Part shown: piece by piece, positions 8,341-16,010 of the stretch
Layout: each line of letters opens with the position of its first letter
Position numbering within the stretch: the stretch's first letter is position 1
From: Azovibrio restrictus DSM 23866
GTDB lineage: Bacteria; Pseudomonadota; Gammaproteobacteria; Burkholderiales; Rhodocyclaceae
Direction of reading: 5' to 3'
Assembly (NCBI RefSeq): GCF_000429665.1
Contig: NZ_AUCH01000028.1
Coordinates: 1 to 19,698 of the forward strand
Length of the DNA stretch: 19,698 nucleotides
Position numbers and translations under genes: made by a program
Notes under the pieces: model-generated
Told to the model about the DNA's origin: nothing
Seen by the model: the letters and a program-made list of their open reading frames with translations, nothing else
Database searches by the model: none

Positions 8341-8931
8341 TCAGGCCTCTGGATGCAGACGCTCGAACTCCGCCTGGAGTTCCGGGTCCAGGATCACCGA
8401 ACCGTCCGGGCCCCAGTCCACCCGGGTGATGCCGGGCTCCTGGGATTCGAGCAGCTTGCGCGCCACCTCCTCGTCGCTGAGGATGCGCTGCTCCAGGCGT
8501 TTCTGGTCGGCCAGCTGCTCGGTTTCCAGCTGCAGGGCCCGGAAAGCCAGGCCCTGGCCGATGGCCGCCACCAGCTCGTAATCGTTCCAGGGCTTGGCGA
8601 TGAAGCGGCTGATCTGGGCCTCGTTGATGGCATTGATCAAGCCCCCCAGGTCGGCGTAGCCGGACAGGATGAAGCGCACGGTCCGGGGCTGCAGCTCCCG
8701 CACGGACTTGAGGAACTGCACCCCGTCCATGCCCGGCATCCGGTAGTCGGACACCACCAGCTCGTAGGGCACGTGGCGTACCACTTCCAGGGCGTCCTCC
8801 GGATGGGTGAAGGTATCCACCTGGAGCTTGAAGGTTTGCCCGTTGCAGGTACAGGGGGTCAGCAGCAAGAGGCGTTTCAAGGCCTTGAGGATGCCGGGTT
8901 CGTCATCGACGAGAAGTATGCGGTGGCTCAT
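8341..8931 (-). CDS. Stand-alone response regulator (receiver with short C-terminal tail)
   Basis: This 196-residue protein has a CheY-like receiver: acidic pair D9-D10, phospho-acceptor D62 (VVSDYRMPGMDG), S90 in LSGYAD and K113 in AKPW. The region between helix 1 and strand 2 carries an extra segment with two cysteines (C27 and C29, in PCTCNGQTFKL). After the receiver comes a helical, charged stretch (about 125-165) and a short tail ending FERLHPEA. No DNA-binding, HD-GYP, GGDEF or EAL domain is present, so output is probably by protein contact or by relaying phosphate. The receiver resembles that of the receiver-HD-GYP protein in the same operon (GYAD, INE.QI.R.I.KPW). It lies 31 bases after the short kinase gene, its most likely partner; AGGA precedes the ATG by about eight bases. 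Confidence 0.93.
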   Translation of the reverse strand: MSHRILLVDDEPGILKALKRLLLLTPCTCNGQTFKLQVDTFTHPEDALEVVRHVPYELVVSDYRMPGMDGVQFLKSVRELQPRTVRFILSGYADLGGLINAINEAQISRFIAKPWNDYELVAAIGQGLAFRALQLETEQLADQKRLEQRILSDEEVARKLLESQEPGITRVDWGPDGSVILDPELQAEFERLHPEA

Positions 8932-8962
8932 GGTGGGTTTCCTGGCAAGGCGTGGGGGGCGC

Positions 8963-10051
8963 TCATGGCGTCGGCTCGGGCTGGGCCACGGGCAGGCAGA
9001 CCCGGAAGGTGCTGCCCTGGCCCGGGTGGCTCTCCAATTCTATGACACCGTGATGGCGCTGGACAATGCCGTAGGACAGGGAAAGCCCCAGACCGGTGCC
9101 CTTGCCCACGGGTTTGGTGGTGAAAAAAGGGTCGAAAATGCGCTTCTGGATCTCCGGCGGGATGCCGCAGCCGGTATCCCGGATTTCCACAAACACCTGG
9201 CCCGGGGCCCGGACCCCGGTGTGAAGGGTGATGGTGCCCCGATCCTTGATGGCGTGGGCGGCATTCACCAGCAGGTTCATGAACACCTGGTTGAGCTGGG
9301 ACAGATTGCACTGGACCGGCGGCAGCTCCCCGTAGTCCTTCACCACCTCGGCCTTGTACTTGAGCTCGTTGTACACGATGTTGAGGGTGGAATCGAGGCC
9401 CTGGTGCAGGTCGGCCCAGGCCATGAGCCCCTCGTCCGGGTGGGAGAATTCGCGCAGGTCCTGGACGATCTTGCGCACCCGCGCCAGCCCCTCCCGGGAC
9501 TCCCGCAGCAGGTCCGGCACGTCCTGGCGCAGGTAGTCCAGCTCCCGGGCCTGACGCTCGGCCGCCAGGCGCATCCGGACCGGGTGCCCGTCGGGCAGTT
9601 CCGCCACCGCCGCCGCGTCCCCGTCGAGAATGGCGAACAGGTCGACCAGGTATTTTTCCAGGGTCCCCAGGTTGGCATGCACATAGCCGACGGGATTGTT
9701 GATCTCATGGGCCACCCCGGCTGCCAGCTGGCCGATGGAGGCCAGCTTTTCCGACTGCAGCAGCTGCTCCTGGGTGGTGGCCAGCTTCTCGATCAGGGCC
9801 GCCTGTTCCCGCTTCTCCCGCTGCAGGGCCAGTTCGGTGCAGCAGCGCTCTTCCAGCTGGCGGCGCAGCTCCTCGTTACGGGCGGTGAGCTCCTGGGACA
9901 TTTCCTCCAGGGCATGCTCGATCAGGTTGCGGTCCTGGTCCCCGTGGCTGTAGGCATCGCTGACCGCTTCGAAAAAGCCCTGCCAGGCCTCCGGCAGGGG
10001 CTGCATGTCGCCCAGGTGGCGACGGATCTGGCGCGACAACAGGGGATGCAT
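8963..10051 (-). CDS. Short soluble histidine kinase without its own sensor domain, paired with the FIST protein
   Basis: The 362-residue kinase has only about 50 N-terminal residues (MHPLLSRQIRRHLG, then FFEAVSDAYSHGDQDRNLIEHAL) and a coiled coil (about 50-100) before the H-box SIGQLAAGVAHEINNP with H115. The ATPase part has NQVFMNLLVNAAHAI, DTGCGIP and GKGTGLGLSLSYGIV. There is no PAS, GAF or membrane segment, so its input must come from another protein. The FIST gene ends nine bases upstream, and its TGAGG supplies the ribosome binding site, so the two are almost certainly co-translated. In known NosP systems a FIST hemoprotein controls the kinase encoded beside it, and I infer the same here. 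The N-terminal piece is probably the docking surface. The stand-alone receiver follows 31 bases downstream. Confidence 0.94.
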   Translation of the reverse strand: MHPLLSRQIRRHLGDMQPLPEAWQGFFEAVSDAYSHGDQDRNLIEHALEEMSQELTARNEELRRQLEERCCTELALQREKREQAALIEKLATTQEQLLQSEKLASIGQLAAGVAHEINNPVGYVHANLGTLEKYLVDLFAILDGDAAAVAELPDGHPVRMRLAAERQARELDYLRQDVPDLLRESREGLARVRKIVQDLREFSHPDEGLMAWADLHQGLDSTLNIVYNELKYKAEVVKDYGELPPVQCNLSQLNQVFMNLLVNAAHAIKDRGTITLHTGVRAPGQVFVEIRDTGCGIPPEIQKRIFDPFFTTKPVGKGTGLGLSLSYGIVQRHHGVIELESHPGQGSTFRVCLPVAQPEPTP

Positions 10052-10060
10052 GGCCGGACC

Positions 10061-11191
10061 TCAGGACTCGGAAAAGGTGGTGATGGTCATGGTCTGATTA
10101 TGCAGCTCGCAGCGGGCCGTGGGCAGGTAGGGGGAAATCTCCCCGTAGGAATAGAAGCCGCACAGCCGGGCCTGGGGGCCGAGCAGGTCGCGCACGCTCT
10201 CCAGCTCCTCCTCCACCCGCTGTTCCAGCACCAGGCGCCGCCCGACGCAGGAAATCAGCAGGGCCAGCTGGGCGCTTCCGCCTTCCAGCCCGGAACAGCT
10301 CTGGCGGGCGGCACCGGCAGCGCCGTCGATGAGCCGCTCCAGGTTGGCCTTCATGAGCCGGGCGTAGGAGCCCTCGGGCACGGCGCCGGCAAAAGTCATG
10401 CTGCCCTCGGCCTCATCGATGGCCTGCACCGTGCGCACCAGCCCGCCCTTGCCGTCGGGGCCCGACAGGGCCAGGGGAAAATGCAGGCCGGAAAAGGGCA
10501 GGCCCGCCGCATGTTCGCCCAGGTAGCGCTTGTAGAGGGCCAGGGCCGGCTGGCCATCCAGTTCGTACAGGACGTTGCCGGCCGAACGGGTGATCAGGCG
10601 CTGGGGCCCGAAGGTATCCCAGCCCCCCAGGCAGCCGTGTCCGATCCGCAGACGCTCCCCGTAGAAGCCCAGGGCCGCCGCCAGACCGCGGGCTGCGTGC
10701 CGGCCGCATACCACCCGGGTCTCCCCGAAGGCGGTATCGTCACCGGCCAGACCACCGGTGATGCCCATGCCGCTGGGCAGGCCCTGGCGCAGCCCGGCCA
10801 CCAGCTCGGTGCCATTGACTTCCAGGCCGTCGGACAGCACCAGCACATGGCGCAGCCCGGCCTGGGGCAGGCGGGCCGCCAGGCTGCGCCCCATGGCCGT
10901 GCTGTCGCCGGCCGCCGCCAGGGTCTCGCTCACCAGCTCCAGGGAGGTGGCGGCAAAGTGCACGGCAGTCACCAGCACCGTTCCGTCCAGCACCCGGGTA
11001 TCGCAAATCTCTCCGGCCGTGGAACAGCCCAGCAGCAGGGCCCCGGGATAGCGGGCCGCCACCTGCTCCAGGCAGGCCGGGGTGAGCCGCTCCCGGGCGG
11101 CAAACAGCAGCACCAGACCCGCCGGCTGCTGCAGCTGGCCGTGCACGGCCTGCCAGCCCTCTTCGCTCCAGATCAGTTGTTCGCTCTGCAT
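10061..11191 (-). CDS. FIST-domain sensor protein (possible NosP-type NO sensor)
   Basis: The 376-residue protein carries FIST N and FIST C domains over almost its full length. Hallmarks are LGCSTAGEI (about 54-62), GGLAGDD (146-152), YKRYLGEHAAGLPF (220-233), GFYSYGEISP (345-354) and HNQTMTITTF (364-373). FIST domains are cytoplasmic input modules; one branch, NosP, binds heme and nitric oxide and regulates an adjacent histidine kinase. Whether this protein binds heme cannot be told from the sequence. I chose the second of two adjacent ATGs because GGAGG lies five bases before it; the frame also continues upstream through ATG (11194) and TTG (11209). It follows the receiver-HD-GYP gene by 42 bases and precedes the sensorless kinase by nine. 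An amino-acid or other small-molecule receptor is the alternative. Confidence 0.92.
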   Translation of the reverse strand: MQSEQLIWSEEGWQAVHGQLQQPAGLVLLFAARERLTPACLEQVAARYPGALLLGCSTAGEICDTRVLDGTVLVTAVHFAATSLELVSETLAAAGDSTAMGRSLAARLPQAGLRHVLVLSDGLEVNGTELVAGLRQGLPSGMGITGGLAGDDTAFGETRVVCGRHAARGLAAALGFYGERLRIGHGCLGGWDTFGPQRLITRSAGNVLYELDGQPALALYKRYLGEHAAGLPFSGLHFPLALSGPDGKGGLVRTVQAIDEAEGSMTFAGAVPEGSYARLMKANLERLIDGAAGAARQSCSGLEGGSAQLALLISCVGRRLVLEQRVEEELESVRDLLGPQARLCGFYSYGEISPYLPTARCELHNQTMTITTFSES

Positions 11192-11233
11192 CATCTCCTC
11201 CCTGGACAATGCCCCGCTGCCGGGGGTCCTCCT

Positions 11234-12511
11234 TCAGTTTTTGGCCGGGCGCACGTGCAGCACCAGGCGGCTGCCTTCACTGCGTTCGTAATCCTGAATC
11301 TGACGGATCAAGTTTTCCTCGAGCACGTAATCGGTGGCCAGCAACAGCACCCCGTCACGGCTGATCAGGTCCCGGGCCAGGACCATGCCCGGCTTCAGGT
11401 CGGCCGGGGCCAGGGCCAGGCTCTCGCTCTGCACCTCGGGAAGACCGCCGGAAAGGGCCAGGAAGGCATCCACCACGGCGGGGTCGTAGCGCTTGCTCTT
11501 GCCCTGGAAGATCAGCTGCCGGGCCTCTTCCTCACTGTGGCGCTTGCCGCTCAGGGTGCCCTGGAGCAGGCCGTCGTATTCATTGGCCAGGGCCAGGATG
11601 CGGGCCCCCAGGGGAATGGCCAGGCCGGCCAGGCCATCGGGATAACCATGCCCGTCAAAGCGTTCGTGATGACTGCGGATCAGCCGCGCCGCCGGACGCA
11701 GTTCCTCCAGGGCCATCAGGGCCTGCTCCCCTTTGGCCGGATGCTTGCGGAACACCCCCAGTTCCTCCCCGTTCATCTTGTTCTCCGGCTTGCCCAGCAG
11801 GGGGTCGGGCAGGCCGATCTTGCCCACGTCGTGCAGCAGGCCGGCCAGGAAGATGTCGTTGCAGGCCCGTCCCTCCAGACTCATCTGGTTGCCGATGCGG
11901 CGGGCCAGGTCGGCCACCCGGCGGGAGTGGCCCGCCATCTGGCCGCCCCGCAGTTCGATCAGGTTGGCGAACACCTGGATGGAGGTGAAGAAGCTCTTCT
12001 TCAGCCGCTCATGGGCCAGGTGCAGCTCCTGGGTGCGGGCCTGGACCTTTTCCTCCAGGCCCGCGTTCAGGGCCTTGAGTTCCTCGTTCTGGCGGGCGGT
12101 CAGGGCCTCCAGGCGCGCTTTTTCCTGCTCCAGGGCCTGGCGCTCCAGGGCCTCCCGCACCGTGAGCAGCACTTCCTGCTCGTTCCAGGGTTTGGAGATG
12201 TAGCGGTAGATCTGCCCTTCGTTGATGGCCGCGACGGTGGAATCCACGTCGGCGTAGCCGGTGAGCAGGACGCGCACGATGCCGGGCCACTCCTGGCGGA
12301 CCCGGGCCAGGAACTGGGCCCCGTCCATGTTCGGCATGCGCATGTCGGAGATGACCAGGTTCACCTGCCCCTGCTCCGCCGTCAGGAGCTCCAGGGCTTC
12401 GGCCCCGCCCGGGGCGGTGAGCAGCCGGTAGCCGGTGGGACGGAACAGCCGCTTCAGGGCCGAGAGGATGTTGGCCTCGTCATCCACGCAGAGGATGGTG
12501 GGGGTGCTCAT
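11234..12511 (-). CDS. Receiver-HD-GYP response regulator (RpfG-like cyclic di-GMP phosphodiesterase)
   Basis: The 425-residue protein has a receiver (D10-D11, phospho-acceptor D56 in ISDMRMPNMDG, T84, K107 in SKPW), a coiled-coil linker (about 120-170) and an HD-GYP domain. In the latter are H195, the HD pair H227-D228 in LLHDVGKIGLP, and HHERFDGHGYP with GYP at 289-291, so the phosphodiesterase site looks intact. A C-terminal extension (about 365-425) starts LAPADLKPGMVLARDLIS, as in many such regulators. Phosphorylation would set cyclic di-GMP hydrolysis. The frame is open further upstream, to 12862, but that part runs antiparallel to nothing: it overlaps the kinase gene on the same strand out of frame and has no receiver sequence. 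The ATG at 12511 has AGGAGG eight bases upstream and overlaps the kinase stop by four bases. The kinase encoded directly before it is the likely partner. Confidence 0.95.
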   Translation of the reverse strand: MSTPTILCVDDEANILSALKRLFRPTGYRLLTAPGGAEALELLTAEQGQVNLVISDMRMPNMDGAQFLARVRQEWPGIVRVLLTGYADVDSTVAAINEGQIYRYISKPWNEQEVLLTVREALERQALEQEKARLEALTARQNEELKALNAGLEEKVQARTQELHLAHERLKKSFFTSIQVFANLIELRGGQMAGHSRRVADLARRIGNQMSLEGRACNDIFLAGLLHDVGKIGLPDPLLGKPENKMNGEELGVFRKHPAKGEQALMALEELRPAARLIRSHHERFDGHGYPDGLAGLAIPLGARILALANEYDGLLQGTLSGKRHSEEEARQLIFQGKSKRYDPAVVDAFLALSGGLPEVQSESLALAPADLKPGMVLARDLISRDGVLLLATDYVLEENLIRQIQDYERSEGSRLVLHVRPAKN

Positions 12512-14319
12512 GGACGTGCCTCCTGGGTCTGGCGTACCGGCAGGACGATGCGGAAGGTGGTGCCCTGCCCCGGCTGGCTGTGGACCTGGATGTCGCCGCC
12601 GTGTTTCTGGATGATGCCGTAGGAGAGGGAAAGCCCCAGGCCCGTGCCCTGGCCCACCGGCTTGGTGGTGAAGAAGGGATCGAAGATGCGCCCCAGATGC
12701 TCGGGCTTGATGCCGCTGCCCGTGTCGCGCACTTCCACCCAGACCCGGTTGCCATCCTCCCGGCCGGTGCGCAGGGTGATGCGGCCCCGCTCCGCGCCCA
12801 TGGCATGGGCGGCATTGACGAGCAGGTTCATGAATACCTGGTTCAACTGGGAAGGCAGGCATTCGATTTCCGGCAGGTCTCCGTATTCCTTCACCACATC
12901 CGCCTTGTACTTGATTTCGTTATTGACGATGTTGAGGGTGCTTTCCAGGCCCTGGTGCAGATCGGCCCACTGCCACTCCTGGCTGGGCTCCACCCGGGAG
13001 AAGTCCTTCAGGTCGGCAACGATCTGGCGGACCCTGGAAATGCCTTCCCCCGATTCTGCCATGAGGGCCGGCAAATCTTCCTGGAGGAACTCCAGATCCT
13101 TGCGCTTTTTCAGCTCCAGGGCCGCCTGCCGGGCCGGATGCTCCTCCGGCAGGGCCAGCAGCGCCGCCTCGTAGCCCTGCAGCAGTTCGAACAAGTCGCT
13201 CACATAACCCTGCAGGGTGCCCAGGTTGGAGTGCACGTAGCCGATGGGATTGTTGATCTCGTGGGCCACCCCCGCCGCCAGCTGGCCGATGGAGGCCAGT
13301 TTCTCCGACTGGACCAGCTGCTCCTGGGCCTCCTCCAGGCGCCGGTTGAGCTCGGTGAGCTCCCCGTTGCGCTGGCGCAGTTCCGCCTCGGAGGCCTGAC
13401 GCTGGCGGATATCCGCCTCCAGCTCCGCCTTGGCCTGGGCCAGCTGGGCCGTGCGCCGCTGCACCAGGATTTCCAGGTCGGCCTGGGACTGGCGCAGGAA
13501 TTCTTCCGCCTGCTTCCTTTCGCTGACGTCCTGGAGGGTTTCGATGGCGCCGATGATGCGCCCCTCGGCATCCCGCAGGGGCGCGGCGGTGAAGGCCAGC
13601 CAGCGTCCCGAGTCCCCGAACTGGGGAAAGAAACCCTCGGCTTCGTAGGCATCGGGAATCACCGCGCTGCGCCGGTACTTGCCCTGGTAGTAGGAATCCA
13701 GCCCCTCCAGGCGGCCATCGACGATCAGGTCCGCCAGCACCGGACGCTGTTCCCCGTAGAAGGCCAGACCGGGCTGGCTGCCGCCCACCACCTGTCCGGC
13801 ACCGACGCCGGTCACCACCTCCAGGGCCCGGTTCCAGTGGGTCACCACATGCCGGGCATCGATGACGAAGGTGGGCACCGGGTCCCCCTGCAGGATCTGC
13901 CCCAGCACCCCCTCCATCTCCACCAGCCGGGTGATGTCCGAACTCACCCCCACGTAGCAGGGCCCCTGGCCCTGGACTCCGGCGAGGGGAAAGATGGTGA
14001 GCTCCATCCACACCACGCGGCCGTCCTTGCAGCGGTTGGCCACCTCCCCGTGCCAGTCGCCCCCGGCGCGGATGGCCTGCCACATCCCGGCGAAAAAGCC
14101 CTGGGGATGAAGACCGGAGTTGAGCAGGCTGTAGTTCTGCCCCACCAGCTCGTTGAGGCTGTAGCCCACGGCCTGGCAGAAGCTGGGATTGGCATAGAGG
14201 ATGCGCCCCTGGGCGTCGCTGACCGTGACCTGGAAATGGCGGGCCAGGGCGGTATCCGCCAGACGGCCCAGCAGCATGGACATGGAGTCGCTCAGTTGTG
14301 GATCAGGCCAGGAGGTCAT
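12508..14319 (-). CDS. PAS-PAS sensor histidine kinase with NifL-like PAS
   Basis: This is the first gene of the signalling operon, 603 residues with no membrane segment. PAS 1 (about 22-130) has ILYANPSFCQAVGY, LVGQNYSLLNSG, MWQAI, GDWHGEVANRCKDG and VVWMELTIFPLAG, a pattern close to the flavin-binding PAS of NifL and Aer. PAS 2 (about 138-268) has HWNRALEVVTG and LQDVSERK. A long coiled coil (268-340) leads to the H-box SIGQLAAGVAHEINNP with H353; the ATPase part has NQVFMNLLVNAAHAM, DTGSGI and GQGTGLGLSLSYGII. I chose ATG 14319 because GAGGA lies about eight bases upstream; an open extension to 14406 has no conserved sequence. It is coupled to the receiver-HD-GYP gene by an ATGA overlap, making that its likely phosphate acceptor. 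Flavin binding is inferred from resemblance only. Confidence 0.95.
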   Translation of the reverse strand: MTSWPDPQLSDSMSMLLGRLADTALARHFQVTVSDAQGRILYANPSFCQAVGYSLNELVGQNYSLLNSGLHPQGFFAGMWQAIRAGGDWHGEVANRCKDGRVVWMELTIFPLAGVQGQGPCYVGVSSDITRLVEMEGVLGQILQGDPVPTFVIDARHVVTHWNRALEVVTGVGAGQVVGGSQPGLAFYGEQRPVLADLIVDGRLEGLDSYYQGKYRRSAVIPDAYEAEGFFPQFGDSGRWLAFTAAPLRDAEGRIIGAIETLQDVSERKQAEEFLRQSQADLEILVQRRTAQLAQAKAELEADIRQRQASEAELRQRNGELTELNRRLEEAQEQLVQSEKLASIGQLAAGVAHEINNPIGYVHSNLGTLQGYVSDLFELLQGYEAALLALPEEHPARQAALELKKRKDLEFLQEDLPALMAESGEGISRVRQIVADLKDFSRVEPSQEWQWADLHQGLESTLNIVNNEIKYKADVVKEYGDLPEIECLPSQLNQVFMNLLVNAAHAMGAERGRITLRTGREDGNRVWVEVRDTGSGIKPEHLGRIFDPFFTTKPVGQGTGLGLSLSYGIIQKHGGDIQVHSQPGQGTTFRIVLPVRQTQEARP

Positions 14320-14492
14320 GGCAGGTTTCCTCGCAATGGGCCCCGGGGAGCAGTTCCGGCAGGAGCCGGACTGCGTCCAGGACAGGGGGTGCGCTTGCAG
14401 ATGCAACCGGGGCCGCTCGGGGCAATTCCCAGGCTGACAGTGTGGCGCAAAATCCCGCCCCCCGCACCCGGGCGATCCCTGGGTGGCGACCT

Positions 14493-14511
14493 GGGGAAAC
14501 TACCAGTCCCC
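14493..14511. other. Hairpin in the 214-base gap before the signalling operon
   Basis: The gap 14320-14533 separates the unrecognised membrane protein gene from the first kinase gene and must hold the promoter of the signalling operon. I see GGGG-AA-ACT-ACC-AGT-CCCC at 14493-14511, which can pair over seven base pairs with a two-base bulge, about 20 bases after the upstream gene's stop. No T-tract follows, so it is at best a weak terminator. I found no convincing -35/-10 pair, sigma-54 box or cyclic di-GMP riboswitch core in this gap. Confidence 0.25.
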
Positions 14512-14533
14512 TCCGCTCCCCGGCTCCTGGCTG

Positions 14534-15916
14534 CTACAGCCGGATCTCCAGGGCCATGCCCTCCCGGCGCTCGGGCCGGGCCCCGTACACCAGGTGCCGG
14601 GACTTGAGATTCCAGTCCGGGGACTGGCCGCTGAAGGGGTGGGCCAGGCGCCCTTCCAGCAGGGCCTGATCCACCACTTCCGCAACCCCCAGGCCGGATT
14701 CCAGCATGTCCAGCTGCAGGGCCACCACCTGACGCCAGACCAGCAGGTCGTCCCGGCGCAGGAAGTAGCTGCTCCAGTTGGGCTGGCCCACCTGCAGCAG
14801 GATGCGGCCGACCAGGTTGCGCGGCAGGAACCAGTCCGGCTCCAGACCCGGCTCGTGCTGCTGCCCGAGCCGGGCGGCCCGGTGGATGTAATCGGCCCCG
14901 CGGCTGTTTTCCAGGGCCAGGAGGACCTGCGTCTGGCGGAAATGGCTATTCACCGTGGCCTGGGGCAGGTAGAAGAAATGCAGCCGCTCCAGGAGCTGTC
15001 CCTGGGGGAGCTGGAGCTCCCGGCCCGGGTTCAGGCTCATCAGCCCGTTGCGCAGCATCAGGAACTCGGTTTCCAGGACCGTGCGCATGTCCACGGCGGC
15101 TTCGGGCAGGGGAGCCAGCATCTGCAGCAGCAGGGCCCGGTGCTTCCGGGCGCCGTCGGGGGCCTGGCGCAGGTACTGGTTGAGGAACTGGTAGCTGCGC
15201 TCCATCCAGGCCAGGGCCACCATCTTGCTGACCAGGGTGACGGAGCCCGCCAGCTGGCGCCGGTAGAAATCCATTTCCCGGGCCAGCTGGGCCAGGGCCT
15301 CCCGGTCACGCCCCTCGGCCACGGCCAGGGCGAAGCGGGTGCCGCTCAGGCCGGACCATTGGGACGGCTGCCTGAAGTAGTGGAAGCGCTCCAGGGACAT
15401 GCCGGCCCAGCGGGGTTCCTGGTAATAGTCCAGGGCCAGCGCCACCTCCCCCCGGGCCAGGGTCAGGGCCCCACGCTCCAGGATGGCCCGGGCCTGGGCC
15501 GGGTCCTTGCGGGTCAGTTCCAGGCAGCGCCCGGGCTGGCTGGCGCAGGGGATCTGCGCCGCGCTATCCGTCCCCTGGCGCAGCTCCCGGTCCATGGGGT
15601 GTGCGGCAGCGGTGTCCGCCGGGCCAGCCCCGACATCCAGGCGGCGGGCCTCCAGGTACCAGCGCTGGCCCCAGGCCAGGGGCTCCTGGTCGGCGGGCCC
15701 CATCACCCCGACCCAGGCGAAGTAGCCGTTCTGCTCCCGGGCCGGTTCGATCACCTGGCGCTGCAGCAGGCTCACGAGGGCCGGCTCCGGCGCCGCGTCC
15801 TGCCAGTTGGAAAGCACCAGGCAGAGGGCCAGGAAAACAGCCAGGAACAGGAGCGGGGGGGCGAACCAGAGCAGCAGCAGCAAGCCGGTCAGGTAGGAGA
15901 GGATCTCGATGCTCAT
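14534..15916 (-). CDS. Hypothetical membrane-anchored protein
   Basis: I do not recognise this 460-residue protein. One long hydrophobic segment (about 7-36, including LTGLLLLLWF and FLAVFLALCLVL) follows a short N-terminus, and the remainder is soluble, so it is probably anchored in the inner membrane with the body in the periplasm. The body has NGYFAWVGVMGPADQEP near residue 63, two cysteines at 124 and 131, many aromatic residues and mostly helical character, with WFLPRNLVGRILLQVG in the C-terminal third. No enzyme motif was seen. The ATG at 15916 gives the expected membrane-anchor N-terminus; the open frame extends upstream to 15973 without support. No clear Shine-Dalgarno was found. The gene is 94 bases downstream of prk on the same strand with no obvious terminator between, so read-through from the fbp-prk operon is possible, but no functional link is evident. 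Confidence 0.8.
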   Translation of the reverse strand: MSIEILSYLTGLLLLLWFAPPLLFLAVFLALCLVLSNWQDAAPEPALVSLLQRQVIEPAREQNGYFAWVGVMGPADQEPLAWGQRWYLEARRLDVGAGPADTAAAHPMDRELRQGTDSAAQIPCASQPGRCLELTRKDPAQARAILERGALTLARGEVALALDYYQEPRWAGMSLERFHYFRQPSQWSGLSGTRFALAVAEGRDREALAQLAREMDFYRRQLAGSVTLVSKMVALAWMERSYQFLNQYLRQAPDGARKHRALLLQMLAPLPEAAVDMRTVLETEFLMLRNGLMSLNPGRELQLPQGQLLERLHFFYLPQATVNSHFRQTQVLLALENSRGADYIHRAARLGQQHEPGLEPDWFLPRNLVGRILLQVGQPNWSSYFLRRDDLLVWRQVVALQLDMLESGLGVAEVVDQALLEGRLAHPFSGQSPDWNLKSRHLVYGARPERREGMALEIRL

Positions 15917-16010
15917 GCACGGGCCCGGGCCGGAAAAGACCGAAAGCATAATCCAGGGCGGATTGCAGGCCAAGTTCCCGGAGGCGGCCCGGGCCAGGGA
16001 GGGAAGGGTT

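Noticed and set aside
11192..11209. Upstream TTG and first ATG as the FIST start
   Set aside because: The TTG start would place the GGAGG ribosome binding site inside the gene, and the first ATG lies only two bases from it; the second ATG has normal spacing.
8807..12622. Open frame of 1271 codons on the plus strand
   Set aside because: It runs antisense through the receiver, FIST, kinase and HD-GYP genes, shows only Gly/Gln/His/Leu-rich low-complexity sequence and no domain. It is the mirror of high-GC coding DNA.
12512..12862. N-terminal extension of the receiver-HD-GYP frame
   Set aside because: The extension overlaps the kinase ATPase domain out of frame and has shadow composition; the ATG at 12511 has AGGAGG upstream and starts a normal receiver.
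14320..14533. Cyclic di-GMP riboswitch upstream of the signalling operon
   Set aside because: No GEMM core sequence or matching stem pair was found by eye in this gap.
15922..15995. Two GGCCCGGGCC palindromes at 15922-15931 and 15986-15995
   Set aside because: Such GC palindromes recur by chance in this base composition; spacing and context give no support for a site.
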